This document shows positions 26,632 to 34,498 of a DNA stretch of 64,000 nt, one piece after another. The DNA comes from Neisseria flavescens (GTDB lineage Bacteria; Pseudomonadota; Gammaproteobacteria; Burkholderiales; Neisseriaceae): NCBI RefSeq assembly GCF_005221285.1, contig NZ_CP039886.1:806001-870000 (forward strand), written 5' to 3'. The translations under genes were made by a program, and so were the position numbers. The notes below the pieces were generated by a model that saw only the letters and a list, made by a program, of their open reading frames with translations, searched no databases and was not told where the DNA came from. Within the stretch, counting starts at the first letter, position 1; each line of letters starts with the position of its first letter.

Positions 26632-26679
26632 CGGCACCATATTTATTTTCAGACGGCCTTTGTGCCGAAGGATACTTTC

Positions 26680-27690
26680 ATGAGCAAAAAACGAGTTTTA
26701 ACAGGCGTTACCACAACAGGTATTCCACACTTGGGCAACTATGTCGGTGCCATCCGCCCGGCTATCCGCGCAGCGCAAGATTCCAATACCGAATCATTCC
26801 TCTTTTTGGCCGACTATCACGGTATCATCAAATGTCATGAGCCGGAAATGATTCATCAATCTACTCAAGCTGTTGCCGCCACATGGCTCGCCTGCGGACT
26901 CAATCCGGAACAGACTACTTTCTATCGTCAAAGCGACATTCCCGAAGTGATGGAGTTGAACTGGATTCTGACCTGTATCACTGCAAAAGGCCTGATGAAC
27001 CGCGCCCACGCTTACAAAGCCGCAGTACAGGCAAATACCGAAAACGGTCAGGAAGATCCGGATCACGGCGTGGAAATGGGCCTGTACAGCTACCCTATCC
27101 TCATGACTGCCGACATCCTTATGTTCAATGCCCATGAAGTTCCAGTCGGTCGCGATCAAATCCAACACGTTGAAATGGCGCGCGACATCGCCGGCCGCTT
27201 CAACCACCGCTTCAAAGAACTCTTCACCCTGCCCGAAGTGAAAATCGACGAAAACGTCGAACTCTTGGTCGGCTTGGACGGACGCAAAATGTCCAAATCC
27301 TACGGCAACACCATTCCGCTTTGGGAAAACGACAAGAAAACCCAAAAATCGGTTAATAAAATCATCACCAATATGAAAGAGCCCGGCGAGCCGAAACAGC
27401 CTGATGAAAGTCCTTTGTTTGAAATCTACAAAGCCTTCTCCACGCCGTCTGAAACTGCCGAGTTCACTCAAATGCTGGCCGAAGGCCTTGCTTGGGGTGA
27501 GGCCAAGAAACTCTTGGGCGCAAAAATCAATGCCGAACTCGCAGAGCCGCGTGAGCGTTACAATGAATTGACCGCCAAACCATCTCAAATTGAAGACATT
27601 TTGCATGCCGGCGCACAAAAAGCGCGTAAAGAAGCACGTGAATTGTTGGATAAAGTACGCGATGCAGTAGGTATTCGTCCGTTGAAATAA
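26680..27690 (+). CDS. trpS: Tryptophanyl-tRNA synthetase
   Basis: 336 residues of a class I synthetase. The HIGH motif appears as PHLGNYVG and the KMSKS motif as GRKMSKSYGN. It charges tRNA-Trp. The ATG giving MSKKRVLTG follows GAAGGA; a GTG six codons earlier falls inside an uptake sequence and is unlikely. The gene stands alone between clpB (divergent) and a lipoprotein gene. Confidence 0.95.
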   Translation: MSKKRVLTGVTTTGIPHLGNYVGAIRPAIRAAQDSNTESFLFLADYHGIIKCHEPEMIHQSTQAVAATWLACGLNPEQTTFYRQSDIPEVMELNWILTCITAKGLMNRAHAYKAAVQANTENGQEDPDHGVEMGLYSYPILMTADILMFNAHEVPVGRDQIQHVEMARDIAGRFNHRFKELFTLPEVKIDENVELLVGLDGRKMSKSYGNTIPLWENDKKTQKSVNKIITNMKEPGEPKQPDESPLFEIYKAFSTPSETAEFTQMLAEGLAWGEAKKLLGAKINAELAEPRERYNELTAKPSQIEDILHAGAQKARKEARELLDKVRDAVGIRPLK

Positions 27691-27697
27691 TAATAGT

Positions 27698-27724
27698 AAG
27701 GCCGTCTGAAAATTTCAGACGGCC
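27698..27724 (+). terminator. Inverted AG-DUS terminator after trpS
   Basis: AAGGCCGTCTGAAA directly followed by TTTCAGACGGCC with almost no loop. Confidence 0.75.
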
Positions 27725-27774
27725 ATAATATCGTTTATCATTTGAAATATAATCGTTTTTCTAGGGTTTCTCAT

Positions 27775-28314
27775 ATGAAAAAAACCTTCCCCCTTATCTT
27801 GCTCAGCCTTTCATTGGCTGCCTGCGGTGGTAAATCTGAAGATACAGCAGCCAATGATGCTGCTTCAGGCAAAGCGCCCAAGCCTACCTTCAAAGTTAAA
27901 TATATCAATGAACAAACCATAGCCGGTTTGGATTTAGGTACAGCTCAAGAAGGCGAAACAAAAGAAGGTAAAAAACAACGCACATATCCGATTAACGGTA
28001 TAGAGGGCGGCGTCATCAATCTGATTGGCAAACACCCTACCGACTTAGAAGTCATCAACGGCCAATGTATGGAAAAAAATGAAAAAGGCGTTTCAGCCGG
28101 CTGGTCAGTCAACGGAGTTTGCCACACTACCTTTGCAAAAATGGTGGACAATATTGCCCAAGACGGCAGCAAACTGACCGACTATCTGATTTCACACGCT
28201 GCTTTGCAACCTTATACCGAAGGCAAAAGCGGCTATGCCGCCGTACAAAACGGCCGCTATATTTTAGAAATTGACAGCGAAGGCATGTTCTATTTCCGTC
28301 GTCGTCATTACTAA
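27775..28314 (+). CDS. Lipoprotein of unknown function
   Basis: 179 residues. MKKTFPLILLSLSLAAC is a lipoprotein signal peptide with lipobox LAAC. A short Asp/Ala-rich linker follows, then a globular domain of about 145 residues containing two cysteines (GQCMEKN and NGVCHTTF) that could form a disulfide. I do not recognise the family. The start chosen is the ATG beginning the signal peptide; an in-frame ATG 11 codons upstream would spoil it. It precedes tpx by 42 bases, but the genes need not be functionally linked. Confidence 0.75.
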   Translation: MKKTFPLILLSLSLAACGGKSEDTAANDAASGKAPKPTFKVKYINEQTIAGLDLGTAQEGETKEGKKQRTYPINGIEGGVINLIGKHPTDLEVINGQCMEKNEKGVSAGWSVNGVCHTTFAKMVDNIAQDGSKLTDYLISHAALQPYTEGKSGYAAVQNGRYILEIDSEGMFYFRRRHY

Positions 28315-28356
28315 ACTCCTGACCATCCTATTTTCCCCTGACACAAGGACTGAATC

Positions 28357-28851
28357 ATGGCTCAAGTTACTTTCCAAGGCTCACCTATTTCTACAAACGG
28401 CAATTTGCCTGCCATCGGCCAAGTTGCACCTGATTTCACATTAGTAGCGGCAGACCTATCTGAGAAATCATTGGCTGACTTTGCAGGCAAACGCAAAGTG
28501 TTGAATATCTTCCCCAGCATTGACACCGGCGTATGTGCCCAGTCCGTCCGCACTTTCAACAAACGTGCCTCATCTTTGGACAATACCGTCGTCTTGTGCA
28601 TTTCTGCCGATTTACCATTTGCACAAGCCCGTTTCTGCGGCGCAGAAGGTTTGGAAAATGTAGTGACACTTTCTACATTCCGTAGCAGCTTTTCTAACGA
28701 TTACGGTGTTACACTGACAGAAAGCCCATTACGCGGCCTGACCGCCCGTGCAGTGGTGGTTTTGAACGAGCAAAACCAAGTTCTCCACGCCGAGTTGGTA
28801 TCTGAAATTGCGAACGAGCCTGACTACGAAGCTGCTTTGGCTGTTTTGTAA
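28357..28851 (+). CDS. tpx: Thiol peroxidase
   Basis: 164 residues of the atypical 2-Cys peroxiredoxin Tpx. The peroxidatic Cys is in SIDTGVCAQSVRTF and the resolving Cys in ARFCGAEGLENV, spaced about 34 residues apart as in E. coli Tpx. The enzyme reduces hydrogen and alkyl peroxides with thioredoxin. It starts after CAAGGACTGAATC. Confidence 0.95.
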   Translation: MAQVTFQGSPISTNGNLPAIGQVAPDFTLVAADLSEKSLADFAGKRKVLNIFPSIDTGVCAQSVRTFNKRASSLDNTVVLCISADLPFAQARFCGAEGLENVVTLSTFRSSFSNDYGVTLTESPLRGLTARAVVVLNEQNQVLHAELVSEIANEPDYEAALAVL

Positions 28852-28866
28852 TTAACCAAATAAAAT

Positions 28867-28898
28867 CAGGCCGTCTGAAAATTTTCAGACGGCCTTTC
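28867..28898 (+). terminator. Inverted AG-DUS terminator after tpx
   Basis: AGGCCGTCTGAAAATTTTCAGACGGCCTTT, a near-perfect palindrome followed by T residues. Confidence 0.85.
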
Positions 28899-28914
28899 GA
28901 TTATCTTCAAAATA

Positions 28915-28942
28915 AAAACGGTAGCTTAAAAGCTACCGTTTT
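28915..28942 (-). terminator. Hairpin terminator of ftsH
   Basis: AAAACGGTAGCTT pairs with AAGCTACCGTTTT around a tiny loop, directly downstream of the minus-strand ftsH stop; no uptake sequence is involved. Confidence 0.75.
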
Positions 28943-28954
28943 CTGTTTCAAACC

Positions 28955-30916
28955 TTATACAGATTTATCTGTTTTGTTTGCTTCTACTGACTCAGTATTC
29001 TGAACCTCATTTTGCTCAACAGGTTCGGCAGCTTCAGCAACAGGTGCTTCAGGCTCTTCTACTTTGTCATCGCGGACATTGTGGCTGTAATCCTTAGGCG
29101 GACTAGGTTGTTTACCGGCCATAATTTCCAAAACTTGGTCTCGATCGATGGTTTCCCAATCCATCAGTGCTTTACACATGGTTTCCATCTTATCGCGATT
29201 TTCATCCAAGATTTTGTAAGCCACTTGGTATTGCTCATCCAAAATACGGCGAATTTCCGCATCGATATCTTGTTGGGTTTTCTCGGAAATATTTTGAGAA
29301 CGGGTTACGCTGCGACCCAAGAATACTTCACCTTCGTTCTCAGCATAAACCATCACACCCATTTTGTCGCTCATACCATAACGCGTTACCATCTCGCGTG
29401 CCATTTGAGTTGCACGCTCAAAGTCGTTAGATGCGCCGGTAGAAATACGGCCGACAAAAATATCTTCAGCAATACGGCCACCAAACAAGATTGAGAGCTG
29501 GCTCAGCATTTGGTCTTTGTACATACTGATGCGGTCACGCTCAGGCAGCTGCCAAGTCAAACCCAATGCACGGCCACGAGGCATAATCGTTACTTTGTGA
29601 ACCGGATCGGTAAACGGTAGGCTTTCCGCTACGATTGCATGGCCGGCCTCATGATAGGCTGTCGCACGTTTTTCATCTTCGTGCATCACCATGCTGCGAC
29701 GCTCCGGACCCATGTAGATTTTGTCTTTAGCATCTTCAAAGTCGCTTTGATCGACTTTAACTTTATTACGACGACCGGCAAACAAAGCTGCTTCATTGAC
29801 CAAGTTCGCCAAATCCGCACCTGAAAAACCAGGTGTACCGCGTGCCAAAGAAGTCAAATCTACGGATGCATCCAAAGGTACTTTTTTAGCGTGTACTTTC
29901 AAGATTTGCTCACGGCCACGGATATCAGGCAATGGAACAACGACTTGACGGTCAAAACGGCCCGGACGCTGCAACGCTGGGTCAAGTACATCAGGACGGT
30001 TGGTTGCGGCAATCACAATAACGGTTTGGTTGCTTTCAAAACCATCCATTTCAACCAATAATTGGTTCAATGTTTGCTCACGCTCATCATTGCCACCACC
30101 CAAACCGGCACCGCGCTGACGGCCAACCGCATCAATTTCATCGATAAAGATGATACATGGCGCGTTTTTCTTAGCCTGCTCGAACATATCGCGGACACGG
30201 CTCGCACCGACACCGACAAACATTTCTACGAAGTCAGAACCTGAAATACTGAAGAATGGCACACCGGCCTCGCCAGCAATCGCTTTAGCCAGCAATGTTT
30301 TACCCGTACCAGGGCTACCGGCCAACAAAATACCGCGCGGTACGCGACCACCCAGGCTTTGGTAACGATTAGGCGATTTCAGGTAATCCACGATTTCTTG
30401 TACTTCTTCTTTAGCCTCATCACAACCGGCAACATCGGCAAAAGTAACTTTATTGGAATCTTTGTCCAACAAACGTGCACGGCTCTTACCAAAAGAGAAT
30501 GCACCGCCTTTACCGCCACCACCGCTTTGCATGCGCATGAAGTAGAACCATGCACCGATCAACAACAAAACAGGCAGCAGGCTGTAAAACAGACTGGCCA
30601 GCATGCTTGGTTTTTCTTCCGGAGTCACTTTGACGCGTACTTTGTTGTCCAACAGTGTTTTAACCAAGTTGTCATCCAAAGGCGCATTGGTATAGAAGGC
30701 AGTTTTATCGGTGCGCTCACCTTTAATCAGATAGCCGCTGAAAACAGATCCTTCAATATTGACATTGGATACTTCGCCACTATTAACTTGCTGAATAAAT
30801 TGAGAATATTCGATTTGCTGTTTATCTTCCTGCTTATCGCTGAGCGCATTGAATGCTGCTAAAAGCATAGCACCACCCACTACCCAGACTAATATGTTTT
30901 TAATGGTATTCCCCAC
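28955..30916 (-). CDS. ftsH: ATP-dependent zinc metalloprotease FtsH
   Basis: 653 residues. Two membrane helices (ILVWVVGGAMLLAAFNAL at the start; LASLFYSLLPVLLLIGAWFYF near 110-130) frame a periplasmic domain. The AAA+ domain has Walker A GSPGTGKT and Walker B CIIFIDEIDAVG, and the zinc protease motif is HEAGH (near 415). The C-terminal tail is acidic. FtsH degrades misassembled membrane proteins and short-lived regulators. It follows rlmE by 70 bases on the same strand, the classic rrmJ-ftsH order. Confidence 0.96.
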   Translation of the reverse strand: MGNTIKNILVWVVGGAMLLAAFNALSDKQEDKQQIEYSQFIQQVNSGEVSNVNIEGSVFSGYLIKGERTDKTAFYTNAPLDDNLVKTLLDNKVRVKVTPEEKPSMLASLFYSLLPVLLLIGAWFYFMRMQSGGGGKGGAFSFGKSRARLLDKDSNKVTFADVAGCDEAKEEVQEIVDYLKSPNRYQSLGGRVPRGILLAGSPGTGKTLLAKAIAGEAGVPFFSISGSDFVEMFVGVGASRVRDMFEQAKKNAPCIIFIDEIDAVGRQRGAGLGGGNDEREQTLNQLLVEMDGFESNQTVIVIAATNRPDVLDPALQRPGRFDRQVVVPLPDIRGREQILKVHAKKVPLDASVDLTSLARGTPGFSGADLANLVNEAALFAGRRNKVKVDQSDFEDAKDKIYMGPERRSMVMHEDEKRATAYHEAGHAIVAESLPFTDPVHKVTIMPRGRALGLTWQLPERDRISMYKDQMLSQLSILFGGRIAEDIFVGRISTGASNDFERATQMAREMVTRYGMSDKMGVMVYAENEGEVFLGRSVTRSQNISEKTQQDIDAEIRRILDEQYQVAYKILDENRDKMETMCKALMDWETIDRDQVLEIMAGKQPSPPKDYSHNVRDDKVEEPEAPVAEAAEPVEQNEVQNTESVEANKTDKSV

Positions 30917-30986
30917 TGAACAGGCTCCATGGTTACAAAATAAATAAAATCAAGGGAAAGAATTTTAAAGCACCCACCCTACATTG

Positions 30987-31607
30987 TCAGCGTTTATTTT
31001 TACCTAATAGGTAAATCTCACTGGAACGATTGCGGGAAGCATCCGGCTTTCGAGTTTGTACACTGGCAAAAATTTCATGCATAGTCGCCGTATACTCTTG
31101 ATAACCCGCGCCTTGAAACACCTTCACTAAAAAACTGCCTCCGGTTTTCAAATGCTGGGAGGCAAAATCCAAAGCCAGTTCACACAAATAAAAACTGCGT
31201 GCCTGGTCGGTTACGGCATTGCCTGACATATTGGGTGCCATATCACAGATTACAAGGTCTAACGGACGATTATCCAATAAGGCTTCAAACTGCTCCAAAA
31301 CAGCATCTTCCCTAAAGTCGCCCTGAATAAACGACACGCCTTCAATAGCATCCATCGGCAAAATATCCAAAGCAAACACTGCCCCTGTTTTACCGACCAG
31401 CTTGGCCGCAACCTGTGACCAACTTCCCGGAGCGCTGCCCAAATCTGCCAAAACCGTACCTGGTTTGATTAATTTGTCTTTTTGATTGATTTCCAATAAT
31501 TTATAAGCCGCTCTGGCACGATATCCGTCCTTTTGTGCCATATGGACATAATGATCGTTGACGTGCTCATGCAGCCATGCTTTTGAAGATTTTGAGCGTA
31601 CAGCCAT
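30987..31607 (-). CDS. rlmE: 23S rRNA 2'-O-methyltransferase RlmE (FtsJ/RrmJ)
   Basis: 206 residues. The SAM-binding motif is ADLGSAPGSW, with a catalytic Lys-Asp-Lys-Glu arrangement visible as Lys in DHYVHMAQKDGYR, Asp in ICDMAPN, Lys in GSFLVKVFQG and Glu in SSEIYLL. It methylates U2552 of 23S rRNA. It is divergent from yhbY across a 111-base promoter region and upstream of ftsH, the order found in E. coli. Confidence 0.94.
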   Translation of the reverse strand: MAVRSKSSKAWLHEHVNDHYVHMAQKDGYRARAAYKLLEINQKDKLIKPGTVLADLGSAPGSWSQVAAKLVGKTGAVFALDILPMDAIEGVSFIQGDFREDAVLEQFEALLDNRPLDLVICDMAPNMSGNAVTDQARSFYLCELALDFASQHLKTGGSFLVKVFQGAGYQEYTATMHEIFASVQTRKPDASRNRSSEIYLLGKNKR

Positions 31608-31718
31608 CTTGATTTGAAATGCTTAAGTTAAAATCAGTATTGTACGTTATTTCCCCCGTAAATGTTCTAAATCGCGTACAATATGGCCATTATACTTTTT
31701 AATTGGATACTTATTAAT

Positions 31719-32006
31719 ATGAGCGACAACAAATTAAGCACCAAAGAAATTTTGGCCTTGAAAGCCCAAGCACACCACCTTCACCCTGTCGTTATGGTTG
31801 GCCAACAAGGCTTGACCGACTCAGTCATCAAAGAAACCGATGCCGCATTGACAGCGCATGAATTGATTAAAGTCCGTGTTTTTGGCGATGATCGCGCCGA
31901 ACGTATTGAAATTTGCAATGCCCTGTGTGAAACACTGGGGGCTCAACTGGTGCAACATATCGGCAAATTACTTGTTTTGTGGCGTAAAAAACCGGACGAT
32001 GAATAA
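31719..32006 (+). CDS. yhbY: YhbY-type CRM-domain RNA-binding protein
   Basis: 95 residues forming one CRM domain with the diagnostic GQQGLTDSVIKETDAAL segment and the KVRVFGDDRAER strand. YhbY associates with pre-50S ribosomal particles. The chosen ATG gives MSDNKLSTKE; an ATG 12 codons upstream (MAIILFNW) is less likely because family members begin close to the chosen site. The neighbouring rlmE also acts on the large subunit. Confidence 0.9.
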   Translation: MSDNKLSTKEILALKAQAHHLHPVVMVGQQGLTDSVIKETDAALTAHELIKVRVFGDDRAERIEICNALCETLGAQLVQHIGKLLVLWRKKPDDE

Positions 32007-32179
32007 TTTAAACCGAATAAACAGCAGAAGTATTTTCTCAATCTACTTTATCATATCCTTCTGTTGTATTTATGCAGCATAAAACAAATTATTCCATTAT
32101 TCTAAGTATAAAAATACAAATACGGTTGCCTGTTTTTGTAAATAACCTCAAAATTACAAAATCATACCAAGACCGCGAT

Positions 32180-32766
32180 ATGGTGAAAAACGGCTTCGTT
32201 TTCGCCCACGAAGATGCCAAGAACACCAAGGCGGAAGCGCGGGAAAAAACCGGAAGAGCGCGAAATGCTGCTGTTCCTGCTGGTGCGCCATTTCGCTGCG
32301 CTGGCCAAACGTGCCGCACAGGACGGATTGGTGGGGCGCATTGCTTCGGCCACGGAAGTACGACATTGTTCCAGCGCAAACTTCTCTTGCAGAACTCTTA
32401 GCCGCATCAAATCCTGCTGAAGCACTGAAATGGTTTGAAAAAGCTGCCGAACAAGGTGACAGCAACGCGCATGTAGCACTTGCCGAAATCTATCTTTTGG
32501 GCAAAAATACCTAACGAGCTCCTCAAAAGGCCTATCAGCACGCTAAATTTGCTGCGGATCAAAATGATCCGGAAGGATTGCGCCTTTTAGGTGATATCTA
32601 TCGCTACGGATTGGGACAAGCAGTTGATGCAGACACCGCGCGTCAATATTATCAACGCTCGGCTGATTTAGGTAATCTTGTCGCTTACCAAAAACTTCTG
32701 TCTGACAGCGCATTGAATAACCAGCAAAACTATGAGCTTTTGAATTCATTTAAATCAATAGATTGA
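32180..32766 (+). pseudogene. Sel1-repeat protein gene, broken by two frameshifts and a stop
   Basis: Reading across frames gives one protein: MVKNGFVFAHEDAKNTKAEAR, a frame change at an A6 run (near 32250), then EEREMLLFLLVRHFAALAKR, a second change near 32350, then a Sel1 repeat (NPAEALKWFEKAAEQGDSNA). An in-frame TAA follows at 32512, and the same frame continues (AYQHAKFAADQNDPEGLRLL; QYYQRSADLGNLVAYQKLL) to TGA at 32764. Sel1 repeats are helical protein-interaction modules. The gene is not translatable as one product. The A6 tract is short for phase variation, so decay is the better explanation. Confidence 0.75.
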
Positions 32767-32880
32767 GAGAATAAGCATTTAATTGCGAATCCTAAATCAT
32801 TACTATCCTCTTTTATAATTTTCCACATAATTATCTTCCTTTGCCGTCAAACACTCTTTTGGTTACCTGCTTTGTATCAA

Positions 32881-32923
32881 AAAATGCCGTCTGAACGCCG
32901 AATATCATTTCAGACGGCATTTT
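32881..32923 (-). terminator. Inverted DUS terminator downstream of the 134-residue gene
   Basis: AAAATGCCGTCTGAA and TTTCAGACGGCATTTT: the ATGCCGTCTGAA dialect, less common in this window. Confidence 0.75.
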
Positions 32924-32929
32924 GACTGT

Positions 32930-33334
32930 TTAAAGCGGAGGCAGTTCTACAAATGGGAAGAAATGCTGAAACTTCTGATAAATTTCAGGATGTTTTTCTA
33001 AGGCTTTTAACGCCTTCTCCCTGGTAATCGGAATATCATAAAACTCTTGATTCCGTATATAGGTAATGCCATATACGGCATCTTTTTCCTTTTTCGTCAT
33101 ACCGGTAGTTGGAACAAAGCCAATAATATCGTATATATTTATAGAACAATCATCTGATTCCAAACAATCTATTAACTCTATCAGATACCTTGGAAAACTT
33201 TCGACAGGGACAGTCCTGACAATTCCATATAACCAATCCAAGAATTCTTTTTTGTCGGCTGCATTGCATTCATAACACAATATAGCAAATCCCAAATCAT
33301 AACAATTGTTCCGTGTAAGCCCCAACATAATCAT
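32930..33334 (-). CDS. Small cytoplasmic protein of unknown function (possible immunity-type protein)
   Basis: 134 residues, acidic, without signal peptide or membrane segment. It starts MIMLGLTRNNCYDLGFAILC after AAAGGAAA and ends FFPFVELPPL. I do not recognise a family. Its size and composition, with remnants of Sel1-repeat genes on both sides, resemble immunity-gene neighbourhoods of contact-dependent toxin loci, but no toxin gene is present; this is only a suggestion. Base composition is more AT-rich than the housekeeping genes nearby. Confidence 0.6.
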   Translation of the reverse strand: MIMLGLTRNNCYDLGFAILCYECNAADKKEFLDWLYGIVRTVPVESFPRYLIELIDCLESDDCSINIYDIIGFVPTTGMTKKEKDAVYGITYIRNQEFYDIPITREKALKALEKHPEIYQKFQHFFPFVELPPL

Positions 33335-33374
33335 TTTCCTTTATCCATTGCCCTACTGCCGATATGCCCGGTCG

Positions 33375-33875
33375 GTGAATGTTTTTCTTCAGGTACAAGC
33401 TGCATACGTCCGGTATCCTGATGATGATGCCAAGTATAATCCGGTATTGACGAAAGAAATCTCCCTCCAACGTCAGGAGGCTGAACGTTTGTACAAGCTG
33501 GCATTTGCAGCGCACTATTGCTTAAAACGCCAACAAAATTACACTGAAGCACTGGATTTATACCACCAATCCGCAGAACGTGGGCACAGCAAATCCCAAA
33601 CCAATCTTGGCATGATGTATTACAGTGGATAAGGTGTACCTGTCGACTATGCCCAAGCTGCAAAATAGTTTGAAGCAGCGGCCAAACAAAGAGACACGAT
33701 GGCTCAATATAATCTTGCCTGCCTGTATTATCACGGTATGGGTGTAGAAAAAGACATCAATAGTGCTTGTTTCTGGCTGCAAGAAGCCATCCAACATGGA
33801 CATGAACAGCAAGACGTTCTTAAAGAGCTTTTGGCTCAATGGAAACAATTCGCTCAAAAAACCTCTGCTGCTTAA
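33375..33875 (+). pseudogene. Second Sel1-repeat gene, interrupted by two stop codons
   Basis: One continuous frame encodes VFLQVQAAYVRYPDDDAKYN, then Sel1 repeats (NYTEALDLYHQSAERGHSKS; QTNLGMMYYSG), TAA at 33630, GVPVDYAQAAK, TAG at 33666, FEAAAKQRDTMAQYNLACLYYHGMGVEKD, and ends KTSAA-TAA. Both stops fall inside repeat consensus (YYSG-stop-GVPVDYAQAAK-stop-FEAAA), so they are nonsense mutations in an older gene. The 5' end is not clear; it may have been lost into the divergent gene. Confidence 0.75.
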
Positions 33876-34498
33876 AGGCCGTCTAAAATTCTAACTTCCT
33901 ACATAAATGACATGTCAGAGCTAAACTAAACAGCCTGTACATGTCATTTTTTCATTCACCCTTCCTCAATAATCGTCATCTTCAAATCCCATTCCCTCTT
34001 AATCTCTTTAAAGTCTTCAGACGGCCTATTCTCTTTGTAAAGAATCAGATAATCAAAATCTTCCCTTTCAAACCCTAAATCCAATCCAAATTTTCAATTT
34101 ACAACAAAATTTGAAAAATATTTTTTCGTATTCGAATAAACTTTCTCAAATATCTGATGCTTTTTTTACTGTATTCACTTAATATCTCGATTTAAAAACA
34201 AGTTCCATAACTCTTTTAAAAAATCCTAATTCCAACCTCTACATCCTATCAATATCTACAGCATGATTTGCCAGTTTGCCCAATTACTGATAGCATTTGC
34301 AGGTTAGCCAATTCGCAAAAAGTTCAATTCTTTCTGATTTTTCATCAATGGTTATAACGTATTGAAAATATTTCAGTAATTAAAACTTTTTCGGATTTGA
34401 CTCTAGGAATTTTCGTTTTTAACTCACATCTGTTCGCAAACGAAAATATCGGAGTAATACTCCGTCATTGAAAAACACTCAACACAAGGATAGATATT
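33876..34498. promoter_or_regulatory. AT-rich region upstream of aceE
   Basis: Over 600 bases without a gene. It holds a terminator-like hairpin at 33905-33952, a degenerate uptake sequence (GCCGTCTAAA at 33880) and one uptake sequence near 34017. Two imperfect direct repeats (34266-34285 and 34295-34313, sharing ATTTGC and GCCAATT) could be regulator sites for pyruvate dehydrogenase. A TTGACT at 34396 is a possible -35, but its -10 partner is weak. aceE has AAGGATAG as ribosome-binding site. Confidence 0.4.
33905..33952 (+). terminator. Hairpin after the Sel1 pseudogene
   Basis: AAATGACATGT pairs with ACATGTCATTT across 23 bases, followed by a T run. Confidence 0.6.

Noticed and set aside
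32245..32256. A6 tract in the Sel1 pseudogene as a phase-variation switch
   Set aside because: The tract is short, and the gene has a second frameshift and a stop codon, so switching would not restore it.
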